Positions 10,434-24,009 of a stretch of DNA of 64,000 bases are shown here, one piece after another. The position numbers and the translations under genes were made by a program. How positions within the stretch are numbered: position 1 is the stretch's first letter; the number at the start of each line of letters is the position of its first letter. The notes beneath the pieces were generated by a model. The model did no database searches. It saw only the letters and a program-made list of their open reading frames with translations, and was not told the origin of the DNA. Origin of the DNA: Tetrastigma voinierianum (lineage: Eukaryota > Streptophyta > Magnoliopsida > Vitales > Vitaceae); assembly GCA_016808115.1 (NCBI GenBank), contig JAEQBH010004422.1, positions 124,001 to 188,000 on the forward strand, in the 5' to 3' direction.

Positions 10434-12967
10434 AGTCCACGACTGACACGGGGCGTGACAGAATGGAAGGCATAAGGTCAAGAGCAGTAGCAGGCCTTGT
10501 TGAAATATTCATGCTAGACTAATCATACGATCACTGACGATACTCATCACATACATATATATAATATGCTCGGATACCCCGAACCCTCGATAGGGAGAAA
10601 TAAAAGTCTCGATCCCACATGCAAAGTCATCGCTACCTGAAGTAGACGAAATTATCTGGATTACAAAACATACTAATATTCAAAATCTTTGCGGTGACAC
10701 CTAGATTAAATAGACAAGATTAATAATATCATAATAGTACATGTAAGCGAGTGAAGGAAGGAATTCGACGGTTTATCGAATGCTGGAGAAGGAGGCGACG
10801 GTGCACGAAAAAATAAGTGAGGCAGTCGGTCTCGAGTGAGTTAATATCATATAATCTATACCACCTCTACAACCAGTTATACATATAAATTTCAATATAA
10901 TATATGTATATCATGTGAGACTATATAATAATACACTCATATGTATGCATGCACACCACAATCGGGTTTCATATCATCTACATAATCATCACAATAATCG
11001 GAAGACTCTGGCGGGACCACATGCCTCGTCCTCACGAGCGTACGGCTCTCTCGAATCCGATGTGGTGGCCCGGGGCTCGACGGTCCTTAACTCGTCGACA
11101 CTTAATCGATAAACTATGGCGGCGCCCCAGGGGGTGACTAGACCGGGGTCCTTAACTCGGCCGACTAACATATCATACTATGGCGGCCCAGAGTAGCAGC
11201 TCGACCGGGGACCTTACCTCCGGCATCCCACAAGGAAGAAAGCGGCTGACCCGGGAACTCGTATCCATAACCATAAACTATAACATAATCGATCAATGCC
11301 CAGTGCACGGTCTGATGCCAACCCATTAGGTATTATGTCTACTATAGTTCCCATTACAACATTTCAAATACAATGCCACAGCAATATCACACCTAACGAT
11401 ACACTCCATCCATCATCATACTTGATCTCATATGCATATATATTTCACCTTAAACTGAATGAATTTAATTACCATAGTAAATACAATTCCGATAGTAATA
11501 ATCATGTCGTGATGATGGGGTGTAGCCTAATGCCGTAAATCTTATCACGTGCATGGAATGTGTCTCCGTATATGATATCAACTCCACGGAAGAATCGGGT
11601 CTCGGGGCGGCGCTTCTACGCCTGTTTATACAGGCGTAGGCGTCGGACAATCCCAGAATGAAAAGACATAATCAATATCAAAGATTGGTTTAAGAAAGCA
11701 GCTTTCTAGACTCATTGGAAAGACGATTCAGAGACGGACCCGATATAATGCATCTAAATTCTCTGAAATTTCGTAGAACCTCCTAAGTGGACTTAACTCC
11801 TGTAAAACAAGTCACGGAACACAACATCTTGTTTTGATATACACAGTCGAAATCAAACCTGTAGAAATGAGACCACACATTCTGATTTTATTGCACAGGC
11901 TAGTCCCAATCAAATCAAATCGACAATTGTATTCGCATTATACACAATCGATCTTACTAACTACTTCGGATCTATACAATCTGAGTAACTAATTCAGCGT
12001 GATCGAAATCTGGGTGGACATATTCAGCATTGCATTCTTGAGCAATTGCACAAAATCGATTATCGAATGAATACGATTAGAGTTCCCAGTTTTGGGTATA
12101 GATTCTTTGGCTGAATCACGAGAAGCGATCACAGTCGGAACTACGGAGCGGGACGAAACGTTGCATCTGGGCACACTTCGAGGTCGTGCCGTAGGCGATT
12201 GGCGGAAAAATTGAGAGTTCTGTGCCGAGATTTGATTCGGACACCGCGCGAAGCTGAGCTTCAAAGGACCCAATGTGATCGTTTTTCGTCAGAGGATACC
12301 GGAGTGTGGAATCGGCGGCAGTCTGCGACTCGTGAGCTCCACCGCCGTTCATAGGCCGCTTGATCTTGGAATGTGAGTGGTGGATCACTTGGGTTTTTGG
12401 GGGCGGCGAGGAGTTGGTCCCGGGTGTCGGTTTGGGGCGGAGGAGTGGCGGAGAATGGCGGGCAGTGGCGCGGCAAGGGCGGAGAGCCTTGCGGGGCGTG
12501 ATTGGCGAGACAGGTGCCCGGCGAGCCAAGCGATCTGAGGTGGCTAGGAGATGGGATTACACTTTCCGTGTGGACCAGCCGAATCGATGTGGAATCGGTT
12601 GAATGGCCCGTGGGGTGGCGCGCAGAGTGGTGTCGGGGAGAGAGAGAGAAGAAGGAGTGGGAGAAGTGAAATGGTAATTTGGTAAAGATTTATGGAATTG
12701 CTTAAATCCCTCCTTTAAACTTAAACCATACAATTAAGTCCTAATTACATTTAATTAGGGCATTTTATCCATAAAATCCCTAACAATAATATAAAATGTA
12801 TATATTAAAATTAATATTTATAATGATAATAGTATTTAGATAATTTGTAGGTCGAGAAATAACATATTACGTCCCCGAATAACTCTTTAGGATTAATAAA
12901 ATATATACTAGGAAAATTAAATTTAATAATTCGATTTAAAACATCGATTAAAATTACGGGTATTACA
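10434..12967 (-). repeat. LTR copy 1 of the minus-strand array (3' LTR)
   Basis: About 2.53 kb. The left end AGTCCACGACTGACACGG aligns with TGTCACGACCCGACAC of copy 3, and the right end is ATTACGGGTATTACA. For a minus-strand element this is the 3' LTR, and it is followed on the plus strand by the complement of a polypurine tract. The central part (about 12290-12610) is strikingly GC- and CpG-rich compared with the AT-rich remainder. The AT-rich tract at 12720-12967 is almost identical in all three copies. Confidence 0.85.
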
Positions 12968-12985
12968 TTCTCCTCCCTTAAGAAA
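12968..12985 (-). other. Polypurine tract (minus strand), internal region 1
   Basis: The complement of TTCTCCTCCCTTAAG is a purine run immediately before the sense LTR start TGTAATACCCG. This confirms that the element reads right to left. Confidence 0.8.
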
Positions 12986-12999
12986 ATTAAGTCCTCCGA

Positions 13000-14410
13000 A
13001 TTTAGGAATAGAAATATACCTTATCTTGGAATAAGTATTATGGGTATGGCCAGTCGCATCTCTTGTTTCGGATTCCCAAGTGCACTCTTGTCGAATGATT
13101 GCATACATAGGACCTTGACCATCGAGATAACTTTCGATTGGGTTGATGTTTACAATTATCCATAATAGCTACAGGTCGCTCCTCATACGATAAATCCTCA
13201 CTGACCTCTACTTCTTGGGCCTGTAGCACATGTGAAGGATCGGACACATATTTCCTCAGCATAGATATATGAAAGACCGGATGAACATTGGCAAAATTAG
13301 ATGGCAACTCCAGTCGATAAGCTACATCCCCAACTCTATCCACAATCTCAAATGGTGCACGTAAGCGAGTGCTAACTTCCTTTCTTGCAGATCTCATCAC
13401 GCTGCGCATTGGAAACCCTTTAGACATACTCGCCACACGAAACTCACATGTTTCTCTTGGGAGTGCGCATAGCTCTTACGTCTGCTTTGGCAGTCCTCAG
13501 CCGTCTCGAGATGATAAGATCTTTTGAAGTGATTGGACGATTCGGGACACCTTCTTCCTTTCCTGACTTCTTCCCAATGGCCCCAGCGTCTACCTTCTGC
13601 CATCTGATACCTCGTAAGGCGCCATGCGAATCTTAGCATGATAAGCTGTTGTTGTATCGAACTCCACCAAAGGTAAATGCAGATCCCATTGGCTCGAAAT
13701 CCATCACACATCCTCGACACATGTCCTCATTGTCTGAATAGTCCTCTCGGTATCCAAGTGATCGAGGTGAAAAGTTGTGCTAAAGTCCGGTCCAGTACCA
13801 GCTTCCTCATGAAGTTTCCGCCCAGAAACCTAAGAAGTGGGGCTGGGGCCTCTGTGGACACAATCGGCCTGGGATCACTGAAGACTAATCTGTCAATATA
13901 CCTAGCATACCTGGCTACGGAAAGAGTCGTCTTCCACAGCGAGGGTAAAGAAGTGTCTGCAGGCTTAGTCGTGATCATTTATCATTGAATGGAATCATAC
14001 CTGTAGAAGTTAGGGGTAACCCGGTCACAAGTCCATGGTAATATTCTCCCATTTCCACTGCGGAGCAGAGTGGGTGCAACAACCAGATGGCCGATGCCAG
14101 ATTGACATCTTTGGCAAGTCGAACACTTGAATCTGAGCTTCCAGCACATCATGCCGTACAGCTCCACAGTAATTGCCCTTAAGATCATGATCACATCTTA
14201 GTGGGCAGGATGAACTTGTAAGGCTGTATGATGAGCCTCTTTCATAATCTCTTCTCTAAGTCCCTCAACATCGGGGCTGACCACAGTACCCCTGATCTCG
14301 GCGTGCCATCGTCCCTGATCGCTGAAATCATCTACTTTGAGCCATGTGGACCTCTTACATAATCTTCGTGTTTGGGTCTCTGTATTTGTTGTCTTAATTA
14401 CGTCCATGAG
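13000..14410 (-). pseudogene. Integrase and chromodomain fossil, internal region 1
   Basis: On the complement the zinc-binding N-terminus appears at about 14198-14300 (LREEIMKEAHHTALQVHP, carrying the two His). The CSTCQRCQ block with its two Cys and a degraded core start lie at about 13982-14130. The rest of the core is heavily scrambled around 13400-13720. The C-terminal segment at 13230-13400 reads PFEIVDRVGDVAYRLELPS then NVHPVFHISMLRKY, the usual GPY/F-type region, and a SYEERPVAIMD block leads into a chromodomain remnant. Integrase would insert the cDNA, and the chromodomain-type tail is known in chromoviruses to influence targeting to heterochromatin. Frameshifts every few dozen bases destroy the frame. 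Confidence 0.75.
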
Positions 14411-15880
14411 CGGTTGACTACGAAATGTGCTAAAAGTACTCGAGACTCAAACACCTCTAGGCTGCAAACCTGATCATCTGATTCCACCTGACTCTTTAGT
14501 CGATTGTAAGCTTTCTTTTGCACTAATGTGGCGAGGCTGCACGATGATTTCCTACTCAAGCATCTGCCACCCATTAGCCTTACTGGGTGATATTGAATCG
14601 TCTGATCATAGTCCTTAACTGACTCAGAAGTATCTTCTCTGTCTCAAATTTAGCTCCCTCTGCTGAAAAATATATTTTAAACTCTTGTGGTCTATGAAGA
14701 TCTCACCGTCTCCTCATACGGATAATGTCTCGGATCTTGATGAAAATCAGTATGCATCTCGAGTCTGAGTGGGGTAGTGCTGCTCGTGCTTCTTGATTGC
14801 TAGAAGCATAATGATCACCTTCTGAGTGCTGCATCAATGCACACCCGATCGGAGCTCTGGGCGTCACGATCTCTTTGTATAACCTCTGTACCGGAAAGGT
14901 AATGCAGTGGAGCGAGAGGTGAGACAATCCTTAGGCTTAAAACTCGCCTCCTGAGCCACTGTCCCTTGAAATTTAACTTTCTTAAGGTTAAGCAGGGACA
15001 AAGGTGCGACAATCCTCAAAAAAATCACACTCAAAGCTTGGCGATAATGTCAAATTTAAGCCAGGGAAACTTGAATCGATCCCATAGTGGTTGGTCTCTT
15101 GATCAAAATGGCGCCTCATCTTCTTAGGATCCACTTGAATACCTTCCCTCGATCTCGTGTCCCCAAGTACCTTTATCCGGCCCAAAAATTCTGCCTGGAG
15201 GAATTTGGCATATGTGTCTCCCTCAAAGTCTGCAATACTATCCTTGGATTATACATGCTCCTCCTTACTCAGAATATGCCTAGATATCATCGATGAACCG
15301 CAAATCCTGAGCGATCCGGGAAGGTTTGAACACCTGTTCATCGAATCCGCAAAGGGCTGGCGCATTAGTGAGTCGAAAAGACATCGCTAGGAACTCATAG
15401 CCAAGTCGTACCTCGTCAGGAATCTTTGTCTTGAACATCCTCATGTCTTATTCTCGGTGATGATATCACGTAGTCATCATCTTAGAAACATGATGCACCG
15501 AAGGTGTCAAACAGAGTCATCTATTCGGGAGCGGATATTTATTACTTGAATGGTCACTTGTTCAATTTATACATGTCATCATAAGTAGTAGTGAACCATC
15601 TTTCTTCTTTACAAATGAGTACGAAGCACCCGAGGGGAGAAGTACTAGGCGACAAAACCTTTGTCTAACAAATCTGTAATTGCTCCATTGGCTCCTTGAC
15701 TCACTTTGGTGCCGTCTTATAAGGTGGCAGGAATGGGGCTGTGCCGTACCACATGATGAATTCCTATCTGCAATCGGTGTAGCCACAGCGACTCCTCTGA
15801 GAAAACATCGGGAAATTCCTGACGATAGGGACATCTATCGACTTGCCTCATCTACTTCAGTGTTTCCTTACAAAGAGCCA
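14411..15880 (-). pseudogene. Reverse transcriptase and RNase H fossil, internal region 1
   Basis: On the complement GASYSFVKKKDGS (about 15590-15640) marks the fingers region of a Ty3/Gypsy RT, and FIDDI (complement of 15283-15297) is the catalytic F/Y-x-D-D motif, here with both Asp retained. RNase H traces lie at about 14740-14870 (CALMQHSEGD block). Frames break repeatedly between these motifs. The order RNase H left of RT on the plus strand agrees with minus-strand transcription. Confidence 0.72.
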
Positions 15881-16089
15881 GAGATAACCACAGCACCAAG
15901 TAACATGCTTCAGTGCAATGGCTGGAAATTAATTAGAAGGGATATCCTCACCACGAGAAACCAAACTGCAGATCCACGGAATGGGAGAAAATCACTTGTT
16001 CTCTCGATCGGGGTGGCGTCAGTGCTGACGGCCCGATCATACCCGAATAACCTCGAGAAATCTATCATCCCGACAAAATAAGATCAGCG

Positions 16090-16400
16090 AGAAGGTCTGC
16101 TACTCGAAATGGGACCACGATGGAAAGTAATGCCTCCCAAGGCATCACTCGGAGGTTGGCGTTATGTGAGTCTTAAGTGCAGTTTGGTGAACAAAGCCTC
16201 GATGTAAAGCAGGATACCTGAGGAGTGTGTTGGCACCGGATCTAATAACACCCAACCTCGACATATGAGGCCAGGAATAATACATTCTAACGGCATTTGG
16301 CCTTGCTGGCGTCTGAGGAGTGAGTGTAGGCTGGCGACCACGTCAGGCGGTAGGAGCTCGAATCCGACCACTGGCCTGCAAAAATCTTCCTCCAGGGCTG
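16090..16400 (-). pseudogene. Aspartic protease fossil, internal region 1
   Basis: The complement reads GWVLLDPVPTHSSGI around 16220-16260, matching the L-x-D-P-G-A-T-H active-site block of plant Gypsy proteases with Gly-Ala changed to Val-Pro. The same block in the second internal region (near 23813-23834) is intact at Gly-Ala. Flanking frame is short and interrupted. Confidence 0.65.
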
Positions 16401-16429
16401 CCTGTCATCGCAGCCACTCTTTGCCATTA

Positions 16430-17940
16430 TCATCTTACCGCACACGAGAGACTAGGCGTCGATGGCCAGGCGAGCTGACAATGGCGTGAGCCACTGAGGG
16501 AAAAGAGTGTTGGTGAGAATCTGGGACATGATTTGACCATGTAGTGACTTCTCCATCTAAAACAGCTCTTGGCTGGCGCCTTGTCTGAGGACCACAGTCG
16601 TCTTGTGCGGTCTTGGGAACTAGCTGACTGTTGTGCCTCGGGCTGAACCACTGCCCCATGGTATGGGCCCTGGCTGGGTACAAGCCCTGATCGATCAGGA
16701 GCCTCTGTAGCCACTTGCGGTTGTGTCACATATCTTGTGACCTTGGTCCTAAATTTGCTGTCTGAGCTGTGCACCACCCAGGCACACTGTACCACCATAA
16801 TCTTTGCTTGACTGAGGCAGTGTCTTAGTTTGTCCTACGTGGGGTCTTCTTCTTGGCACCATCCTTTAAGATGCAAAATGAAGGTCGGTCTCCACTTCAC
16901 GTCTCATTAAATCGGTGACCTCGAGAAGAACACACTTCCTCGGCTAATACTTGAGGATGTAAATGGGGTCAGAGCCGGTGATGTACTTACTCGTCTTAGC
17001 CGGCCTCAGCTCTTGACTACTCAGAAGCCAATTGCTAAGATACATGAACCTGCGGGTGTACTCCTCTGAACTATCATCTCTCTTTAAGCACTCCAGCTTG
17101 TCTTCGGTACTCTTGCCTCATGGCAAAGAAATGTAGTTATCTTGAATCTCTCCACAGGCGGAGCCCGTATCATACCCACCAAAGAAGCGGCTTGATGTAA
17201 TCAGTAGCCTGCTACTGATACTAAGCCCTTGAGGGAGCTTTTACTGCCATCTCGATGATAGTCTATCGGATGCTCTCAAAATCAAATGCTCTCTCTCCGC
17301 CGTCGGAAGAGAATCAGTGGGTCACTAGATGCCCATCCAAATACAACCTCTCATTAAGCACGGTGTCTTTAGACGAAAGGAATGATGCGGGTGAATCTGG
17401 TCCACTTTGGGTTAGAAGCGTAGCGACTGCTGGCCCAATGCTACATGGGATTCTTTGGAGGTATGCTTGATCATACACCTTAAAATGCCTCCGTAGTGAG
17501 TGTGAGCTGGGCATGCTGTGCAAGCGTGCACAGGCGTATTAACTGTGGCTCTTGACGCTGGCTCATCGAGCAGGTGCACGTGCAGGCCTGCGCCTGGGCT
17601 ACCGGAGTCTCCTTACCGCCCTCCCGAGACTAGTGGATCGGGTGAGAGGGATGCACTCATCTTGGGCCTCTGGGCCTCATCATATAATTGTGCGGTCTCG
17701 GCCGAGAATTTCTTCTTGGATTGCGCGGCATCGGCAGGCTGCCGGCGCATTAACCATGATCTCGTCTGTGCGAAGAGTAAACCTGAGATATCGGATAACA
17801 GCAGAGACGTACCCCCAACGAGGACTGAAGCGAAACTAGATCACGATGGTGACAGACAAGGGCCGACTCGATCCTAATTCTGCGATCTTTGGAAACTTAG
17901 ACTCACAGACCGCTAGGAAATGAACTACGTAACTCCCGAT
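16430..17940 (-). pseudogene. gag fossil, internal region 1
   Basis: This lies between the protease fossil and the middle LTR, so by position it is gag. Recognisable pieces are few and the frame is badly scrambled. DNA blocks are shared with the better gag of internal region 2: the motifs around 17105-17150 and 17280-17350 match 24690-24740 and 24840-24930. The plus-strand frames at 17518-17877 are chance. Confidence 0.6.
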
Positions 17941-17949
17941 ACCCGACTT

Positions 17950-20462
17950 TGTCACGACCTGACGGTAGTGTGGCCGACCTTCAGAATGGGAAGAGGCGTA
18001 AAGTAGAAACAGTATGACCTTATTAAATATTCATCTTGAGCTATCATCTGATCACTGACGATATATCCACATGCATATATATAATATGCTGGATGCCCGA
18101 GCCTCGATAGGAATAAAGTCTCGATCCACAGCCTGCAGTCTCATGCAAAATGAACGGGAGGGTATCTGAATTACAAAACATACTAATATTCCAAGAAATC
18201 TTTAACGATGACACAGATTAAATAGACAAAGATTAATAATATCATAATAGTACATGTAGCAGTGAAGGAAGAGAATTCGACGGTTTATCAAGTGCAGAGA
18301 AGGAGGATGCGTTACTGAAAAATAAGTGAGGCAGTCGATCTAGAGTGAGTTAATATCATTTAATACATACCACCTCTACGACCAACGAGTTATACATATA
18401 GAATTTCAATATAATATATATATCATGGCTGAGACTATATAATAATACACTCTCACATATGTATGCATGCACATAGGTTTCATATCATCACATAATCATC
18501 ACCGTAATCGAACTCTAGCGCGGGATGCTGTATGCCTCGATACTACAGAGCCCCGTCTGGCTCTCTCGGAATCAATGTGTGGCGCCCGAGAAAAGCTCGT
18601 GAGGGTCCTTATGTCGACACTTAATCAGTAAACTATATTTGGCGCCCAGAAACGACTCGACCGGGGTCCTTAACTCCAGCGACAACATATCATACTACAT
18701 GGCGGCGCCGAGTGCGCTCGACCCGGGGGACCTCGGCATCCAGGAAAGCGGCTCGACGAGGGGAACTCATGTCCATAACCCAGGCACATAACATAATGCG
18801 ATCATGCTGGAGGTGCCTTTTGGGTCACGATGTAACCCATTAGGTAGTATGTCTCTTTATAGTTCCCATTACAACGTTCAAATCTGATACCGCATTGATA
18901 TCACACTAACGATACATAAAAATCCAAATGCATCATAACAGGTCTCATATCACGGATATATTTCATAACAAACTAAATAATTTAATTACCATAGTAAATA
19001 AGATTCGATAGTAATAATCATGTCGATGATGGGGTGTAGCTTTAATATAAATGCTATGCAATGCATGCGGATAATTGTGTCATAAACTATATGATGTCAG
19101 CTCACGAGAAGAATCGGATTTCAGGCGGCTTCTACGCCTCGAGTACATACTGGCGTAGGTATCGGACGATCTAGAATAGAAAAGACATAATCAATGTCGA
19201 GATTGAGGTTTAAGCAACTCTACGGGCTAAGTTGGAGCAATTCCTGAAAAGCTAGACCCGATATATTTTACATCTAAATTCTCTGAAATTTGGTAGAACC
19301 TCCACAAGCGGACTTAACTCATGTAAAACAAGTCGGAACCTGTTAAATAACATTTCGATATACCTGATAAATCAAACAGTAGGGCCACCTGACTATTTTG
19401 CCCAGGCTAGATCCCCGTCAATCAAATCAACAATTGTATTCGCAATATACACAGTCAATCTTGCTATTACTTCGGATCATACAATCTAGTAACTAATTCC
19501 AGCGTGGTCAGAAATAAAGTGATTTATATTCAACATGCATTATTGAACAATTAAAATCGATTATCGGACAAATACACGATTAGAGTTCCCACACGTTTTT
19601 GGGTATAGATTCTTTACCGAAGCTCGAATCACGGAGCTTGATCACCGTCGGGAACTAGGCTGAGGACTGACGTTCTGTCCACTAGGCACACTTCAGTGTT
19701 TGTATGCGGTGGCGGAGGGTGAGGGTTCTTAGGAATTTGGTTGAGGACACCCACCGTGAATGAGCTGAGGGACCCGCGAAATGTGATCGTTTTCGTCGAG
19801 GACCACCGGGTGGCGGAATCGGCCCAAACCAGTCCGACTCCGGCGAGGCTCCACCCTTCGTTCACCGGCAAAGCAGTCTTGGAATGTCGTCGGGTGGATC
19901 CTTAAGTTTTTTGGGAAGCGAGGGTTGAATGCAGTGTCGGTTTGGGCGGAGGTGGCCGGAAATGGCCGAACGGTCAGCCCGGCAAGGCGAGGAAGAGCCT
20001 TGGGCGTGGTCGGCGAGACGGGTGGCAGTAGGCAAGGCGTCTGAGGTGGCGGAGATGGGGATTACCTTTCCGGTGTCGGACGGCGGATCGTGGCGGGAAT
20101 CGGTGAGATAGCCTGCCGATGAGAGTGGCGTAGAGAGGTGTCGGGAGAAGAGAGAAGGTGGGAGGCGAAGTAGTAATTTGGTAAAGTTGCCGATTTGGCA
20201 AATCCCCATTAAGCTTTAAAACCATACAATTAAGTCCTAATTACATTTTAATTAGGAACATCCACTTAAAATCCTAACGATAATACATAGGAATGTATAT
20301 ATTAAAATTAATATTGCATAATGATAATTATTTAGATAATTTGTAGAATTAAAAAATAACATGTCGTCCCAAATAACTCTTTAGGATTAATAAAATATAT
20401 ACTGAAAATTAAATTTAATAATTCGATTTAAAACACATCGAATTAAAATTACGGGTATTACA
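17950..20462 (-). repeat. LTR copy 2, shared middle LTR of the array
   Basis: It starts TGTCACGACCTGACGG and ends ACGGGTATTACA, about 2.51 kb. It serves at once as the 5' LTR of internal region 1 and the 3' LTR of internal region 2. The sequence to its left (GATACCCGACTT, about 17939-17949) is a damaged form of the complementary primer site. The segment to its right is the complement of a polypurine tract. AT-rich parts match copies 1 and 3 closely, while GC-rich parts (for example 19630-20110) differ by many short indels. Confidence 0.85.
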
Positions 20463-20480
20463 TTCTCCCTCCTTAAGAAA
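20463..20480 (-). other. Polypurine tract (minus strand), internal region 2
   Basis: TTCTCCCTCCTTAAG read on the complement is a purine run adjoining the sense LTR start, equivalent to 12968-12985. Confidence 0.78.
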
Positions 20481-20489
20481 ATTAGTCTC

Positions 20490-21960
20490 AATTTAGGAAT
20501 AAGAAATATACCTTGTCTTTATGGAATAAGTATGGGTATGGCCAGTAATCTTGCTCGGATTCCCAGTGCACTCTTCAATCGAATGATTACGCGGACCTTG
20601 ACCATGGAATAACTTCGATCGGAGTTGAACACGAGTATCCATAATAGCTACGGTGCTCCATCATACGATAAATCCTCAACGACTTATTACCTACACTTCT
20701 TGGGCTGTGGCATGAAGGATCGGACACATGTTCCTCGTATAGATATATGAAAGAATGGGATGAACATTGGCAAAATTAGATGGCAACTCCGATCGATAAG
20801 CTACATCCCGACTCATCCTGATCTCAAAATGGTCCACGTAGCGAGGTCTTAACTTCCCTTTCTTACCAAATCTCATCCGCACTTCGCATTGGGGAAATAA
20901 CTAGGAATACATACTCACCCACACGAGCTCACATGTTTCCTCTTAGGGTCTGCGTAAGCTCTTACAATGCGCTGGCGGTCCTCAGCCGTCGAATGATAGG
21001 AATCTTTTCGAGAGTGATTTGGACCCGATTCAGGACATGCTAACTTCCTTTCACCAACTTCTTCCCGATAAGTGACGTCTACACTTCCTGTATCTGATGC
21101 CTCGTAAGGCGCCACAGATACTAGCATAATTAAGCGTTGTTGTATCACGAACTCCGCAAGGTAAATGCCAATCCCATTGGCCTCCAAATCCATCACACAC
21201 ATCCTCGGCATGTCCTCCAAACGTCACGAATAGTCCCTCTGGGCATCCGTCCGTGCGAGGTGAAAAGTTGTGCTAAAGTCCAGCCAGTACCAAGCTCCTC
21301 ATGAAGTTTCGCGCTGAAGCCTAGAAGTGAGCTGGGGCCTACATCGAGACCTGATCGGCTGGGATCCCATAGGAGGCTAACAATCCTATCCAATATACAC
21401 CCTAGCATGCACAGCTCTGAAAAAGTCGTCTTCACGGGTAGAAGTGTGCGGAAGCTTAGTCATTCGATCGACTATCACCCCAAATGCGGAGTCATACCCT
21501 GCCGAAGTTCGAGGTAGCAGTCTGAGTCCATATTAAACATTCACTCCCATTTCTCTGGAACCGGGTGATTTAAACAACCCGGAGTAATATTTTCAGATTG
21601 ACATCTTTGGCAAGTCAAACACTTGGATACAAACTCCGGTACATCCTTCTTCATACCACTGCCGATTACCCTTAGATCATGATACATCTTAGTGGAATGG
21701 GATGAACTCTTGTAATAGTTGTATGATAGGCCTCTTTCATAAAATCTCTTCTCCTAAGTCCATCAACATCGGGGACGCTGACCTAGTACCCGATCTCAAA
21801 GCGTGCCATCATCCCCGATCACAAAATCATACACCCGACCACTACCTTTGAACCTCATACATAATCTTATTATTAATGGGTCTGCACCTTTGGTACAATC
21901 TTGGTTCTGTCCATCAGGCCGGTTGACTACGAAACGATGCTAAAAGTGCTCTGAACTCCA
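20490..21960 (-). pseudogene. Integrase and chromodomain fossil, internal region 2
   Basis: The complement of 20915-21220 carries MEDMPRMCVMDLEANG, then a QRLIM block and EEVGERKLACPES, the integrase stretch preceding the C-terminal domain. The complement of 20760-20880 reads MRFGKKGKLRPRYVD, a VAYRSELPSNFANVHP block and the start of the chromodomain linker. Frames are broken at different places from internal region 1, so damage is independent in the two copies. Confidence 0.75.
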
Positions 21961-23480
21961 GCATAAGATTTGTAAATAATATTTGATCCTCCTGATTCAC
22001 ACAACTCTTTAGTCAATTGTCGCTTTCTTTGCACTAATGTGAAGAGCGAGGAATGTGATGATTTCCTACTCGAAGCATGCATACCACATTAGCCTTGCAC
22101 GGGTGATGTTAGATCATTGCAATCCATAGTCCTTAAGCAACTCCGACCATCTTCTTGTCTCAAATTTAGCTCCCTCTGCTTGAAAAATATGTTTAAACTC
22201 TTGTGATGTGGGGTCTCACACGTCTCACCTGCAGGATAATGTCTCGGATCTTGATAAAATCAGGCGCCATCTCGGAGTCATGAGTGGGTAAGTGCGCTCG
22301 TGCTTCTTAATTTGCCTAAAAGCATAAGCAATCCTGCCTTGCAGGTGTTGCATCAATGCACCCCAATCAGACTGGAGCGTCCTGATACGCTGTATTATAA
22401 CCTCGGCCTGCGGAAGGTAATGCGACGCGGAGGCGAGAGGGTGCAAACGATCCAACCGACACGAGAGGCTTCGCCTCCACAGACCTGCGTCACTTTGAGG
22501 AATTTAACTCTTACGGGTTAAGCAGGAGTTAAAAGGTGCAGCAATCCTCAGAAAAATCCTACACAAAAGCAGCGATAATATCCGGCTAAGCCCGAAACTT
22601 GAATCGATCCAAGTGGATTTGGTCTCTGCCCGATCCATCTTTGCCTCTATCTTCTTAGGATCCACTTAGGGCCACCTTCCCTCGATACTACATGTCTAAG
22701 AAAGTTACTATCGACCAAAATTCACACTTGGAGAATTTGGCATATAGCTGATGCTCCCTCAAAGTCTGCAATACTATCCTTAGATGCTCCACATGCTCCT
22801 CCTTACTCAGAATATACTAAGGTATGTCGATGAACCACAGTGAAATCCACAAAGCTGATCAGGGAAGGGTTTGAACACCTGTTCATCGGAAATCCATAAA
22901 GGCTACTTGGGCGCATTGGTAGTCAAAGACATCACTAGGAACTCATAATATGGTCGTACCTCTTAGGAAATGTCTTGAACATCCTCATATCTTATTCTCG
23001 GTGATGAAATATCGACCGTGCATAAATCTATCTTAGAAAACATAGTGCACCACGAGGCGATCAAGCAAGTCATCTATTCGGGAGGCGGATGTTGTACGAA
23101 TGGTCACCTTGTTCGGTGTACATGTAATCTATACATGCGGCAGTAGACCATCTTTCTTCTTTACAAATGCAAGGGGAGCACCCGGGGAGAAGTACTAGGC
23201 GACCAAAACCTTTGTCTAACAAATCCACGTAATTGCTCCTTGGCTCCTTGACTCCGGAGTGCCGTCCACATAAAGGTGGCAGGAGATAGGAGGCTGAAGT
23301 GAGTGCACATCGATGCCCAGATTCTATCTCCTGTCGGGTGGCAACCACAGTGAGCTCCTGCGGGAAAGGCATCGAATTCCTGACCCGTGGGACATCATCA
23401 GCTTTACCTCTATCTACGTAGGTGTTCCTTACTGAGACGGATAACCTGCCAGGCGTAACATCCTTTAGGCGCAATGGCTG
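21961..23480 (-). pseudogene. Reverse transcriptase and RNase H fossil, internal region 2
   Basis: RNase H is visible on the complement of 22240-22400: GALMQHLQGRIAYAFRQIKK followed by HERTYPL, matching the usual active-site neighbourhood. The RT catalytic block around 22821-22840 has become FIDIP, losing the second Asp that is still present in internal region 1. The fingers block is at about 23150-23200. Stops and small indels throughout make it non-functional. Confidence 0.74.
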
Positions 23481-23699
23481 AAATTAAATTAGAAGGGGGT
23501 ACAATTATCTGCTCACCACAGGAAACCCAAACTCACAGATCCCACGGAATCAGGAAAATCTTACTTGTTTTCTCTCGGCAATCCGGGGTGGCGTAGTCTT
23601 TGGCAACTTGATCCATACCCGAATAACCTGAAATCTATCACATCCGACAAAATAGAATCCATGGGAAGTGCACTGCCCTACGAAATAGGACACGATGGA

Positions 23700-24000
23700 A
23701 GTAAATGTACGCCTGCAGGCATCACTCGAGAGGGGTTGTGACTAATAGCAGAGTCTTAAGAGTCACGTTTAAAGTTTGAACCTGAGCCTCGATGTAAAAC
23801 TAGGGCCTGAAGGTGTGTGGCACCGGGATCTAATAACACCACCCCAGCCTCGGCATAGCAGTGGAATAATACACATTCTTGACATTTGACCTTTGGCCTC
23901 TGAGGGTGGAGTGTAAAGCTGCAGCCCGACCACGTCAATTTGGTAGGAATTTCGAGTCTGACCACAGCCCCTACCACCGTCGCCTCCCGGAGCTCTACCT
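23700..24000 (-). pseudogene. Aspartic protease fossil, internal region 2
   Basis: The complement of 23756-24124 gives a continuous frame with VVLLDPGATHLQALV, an intact D-P-G-A-T-H active-site block as in plant chromovirus proteases. It is preceded by a KVKCQECVLF segment. Downstream the frame is lost before RT. Confidence 0.72.
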
Positions 24001-24009
24001 CGTATCCGC

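Noticed and set aside
13448..17877. Many plus-strand frames of 60-130 codons between LTR copies 1 and 2
   Set aside because: Shadows of the minus-strand gag-pol fossil; none has a domain.
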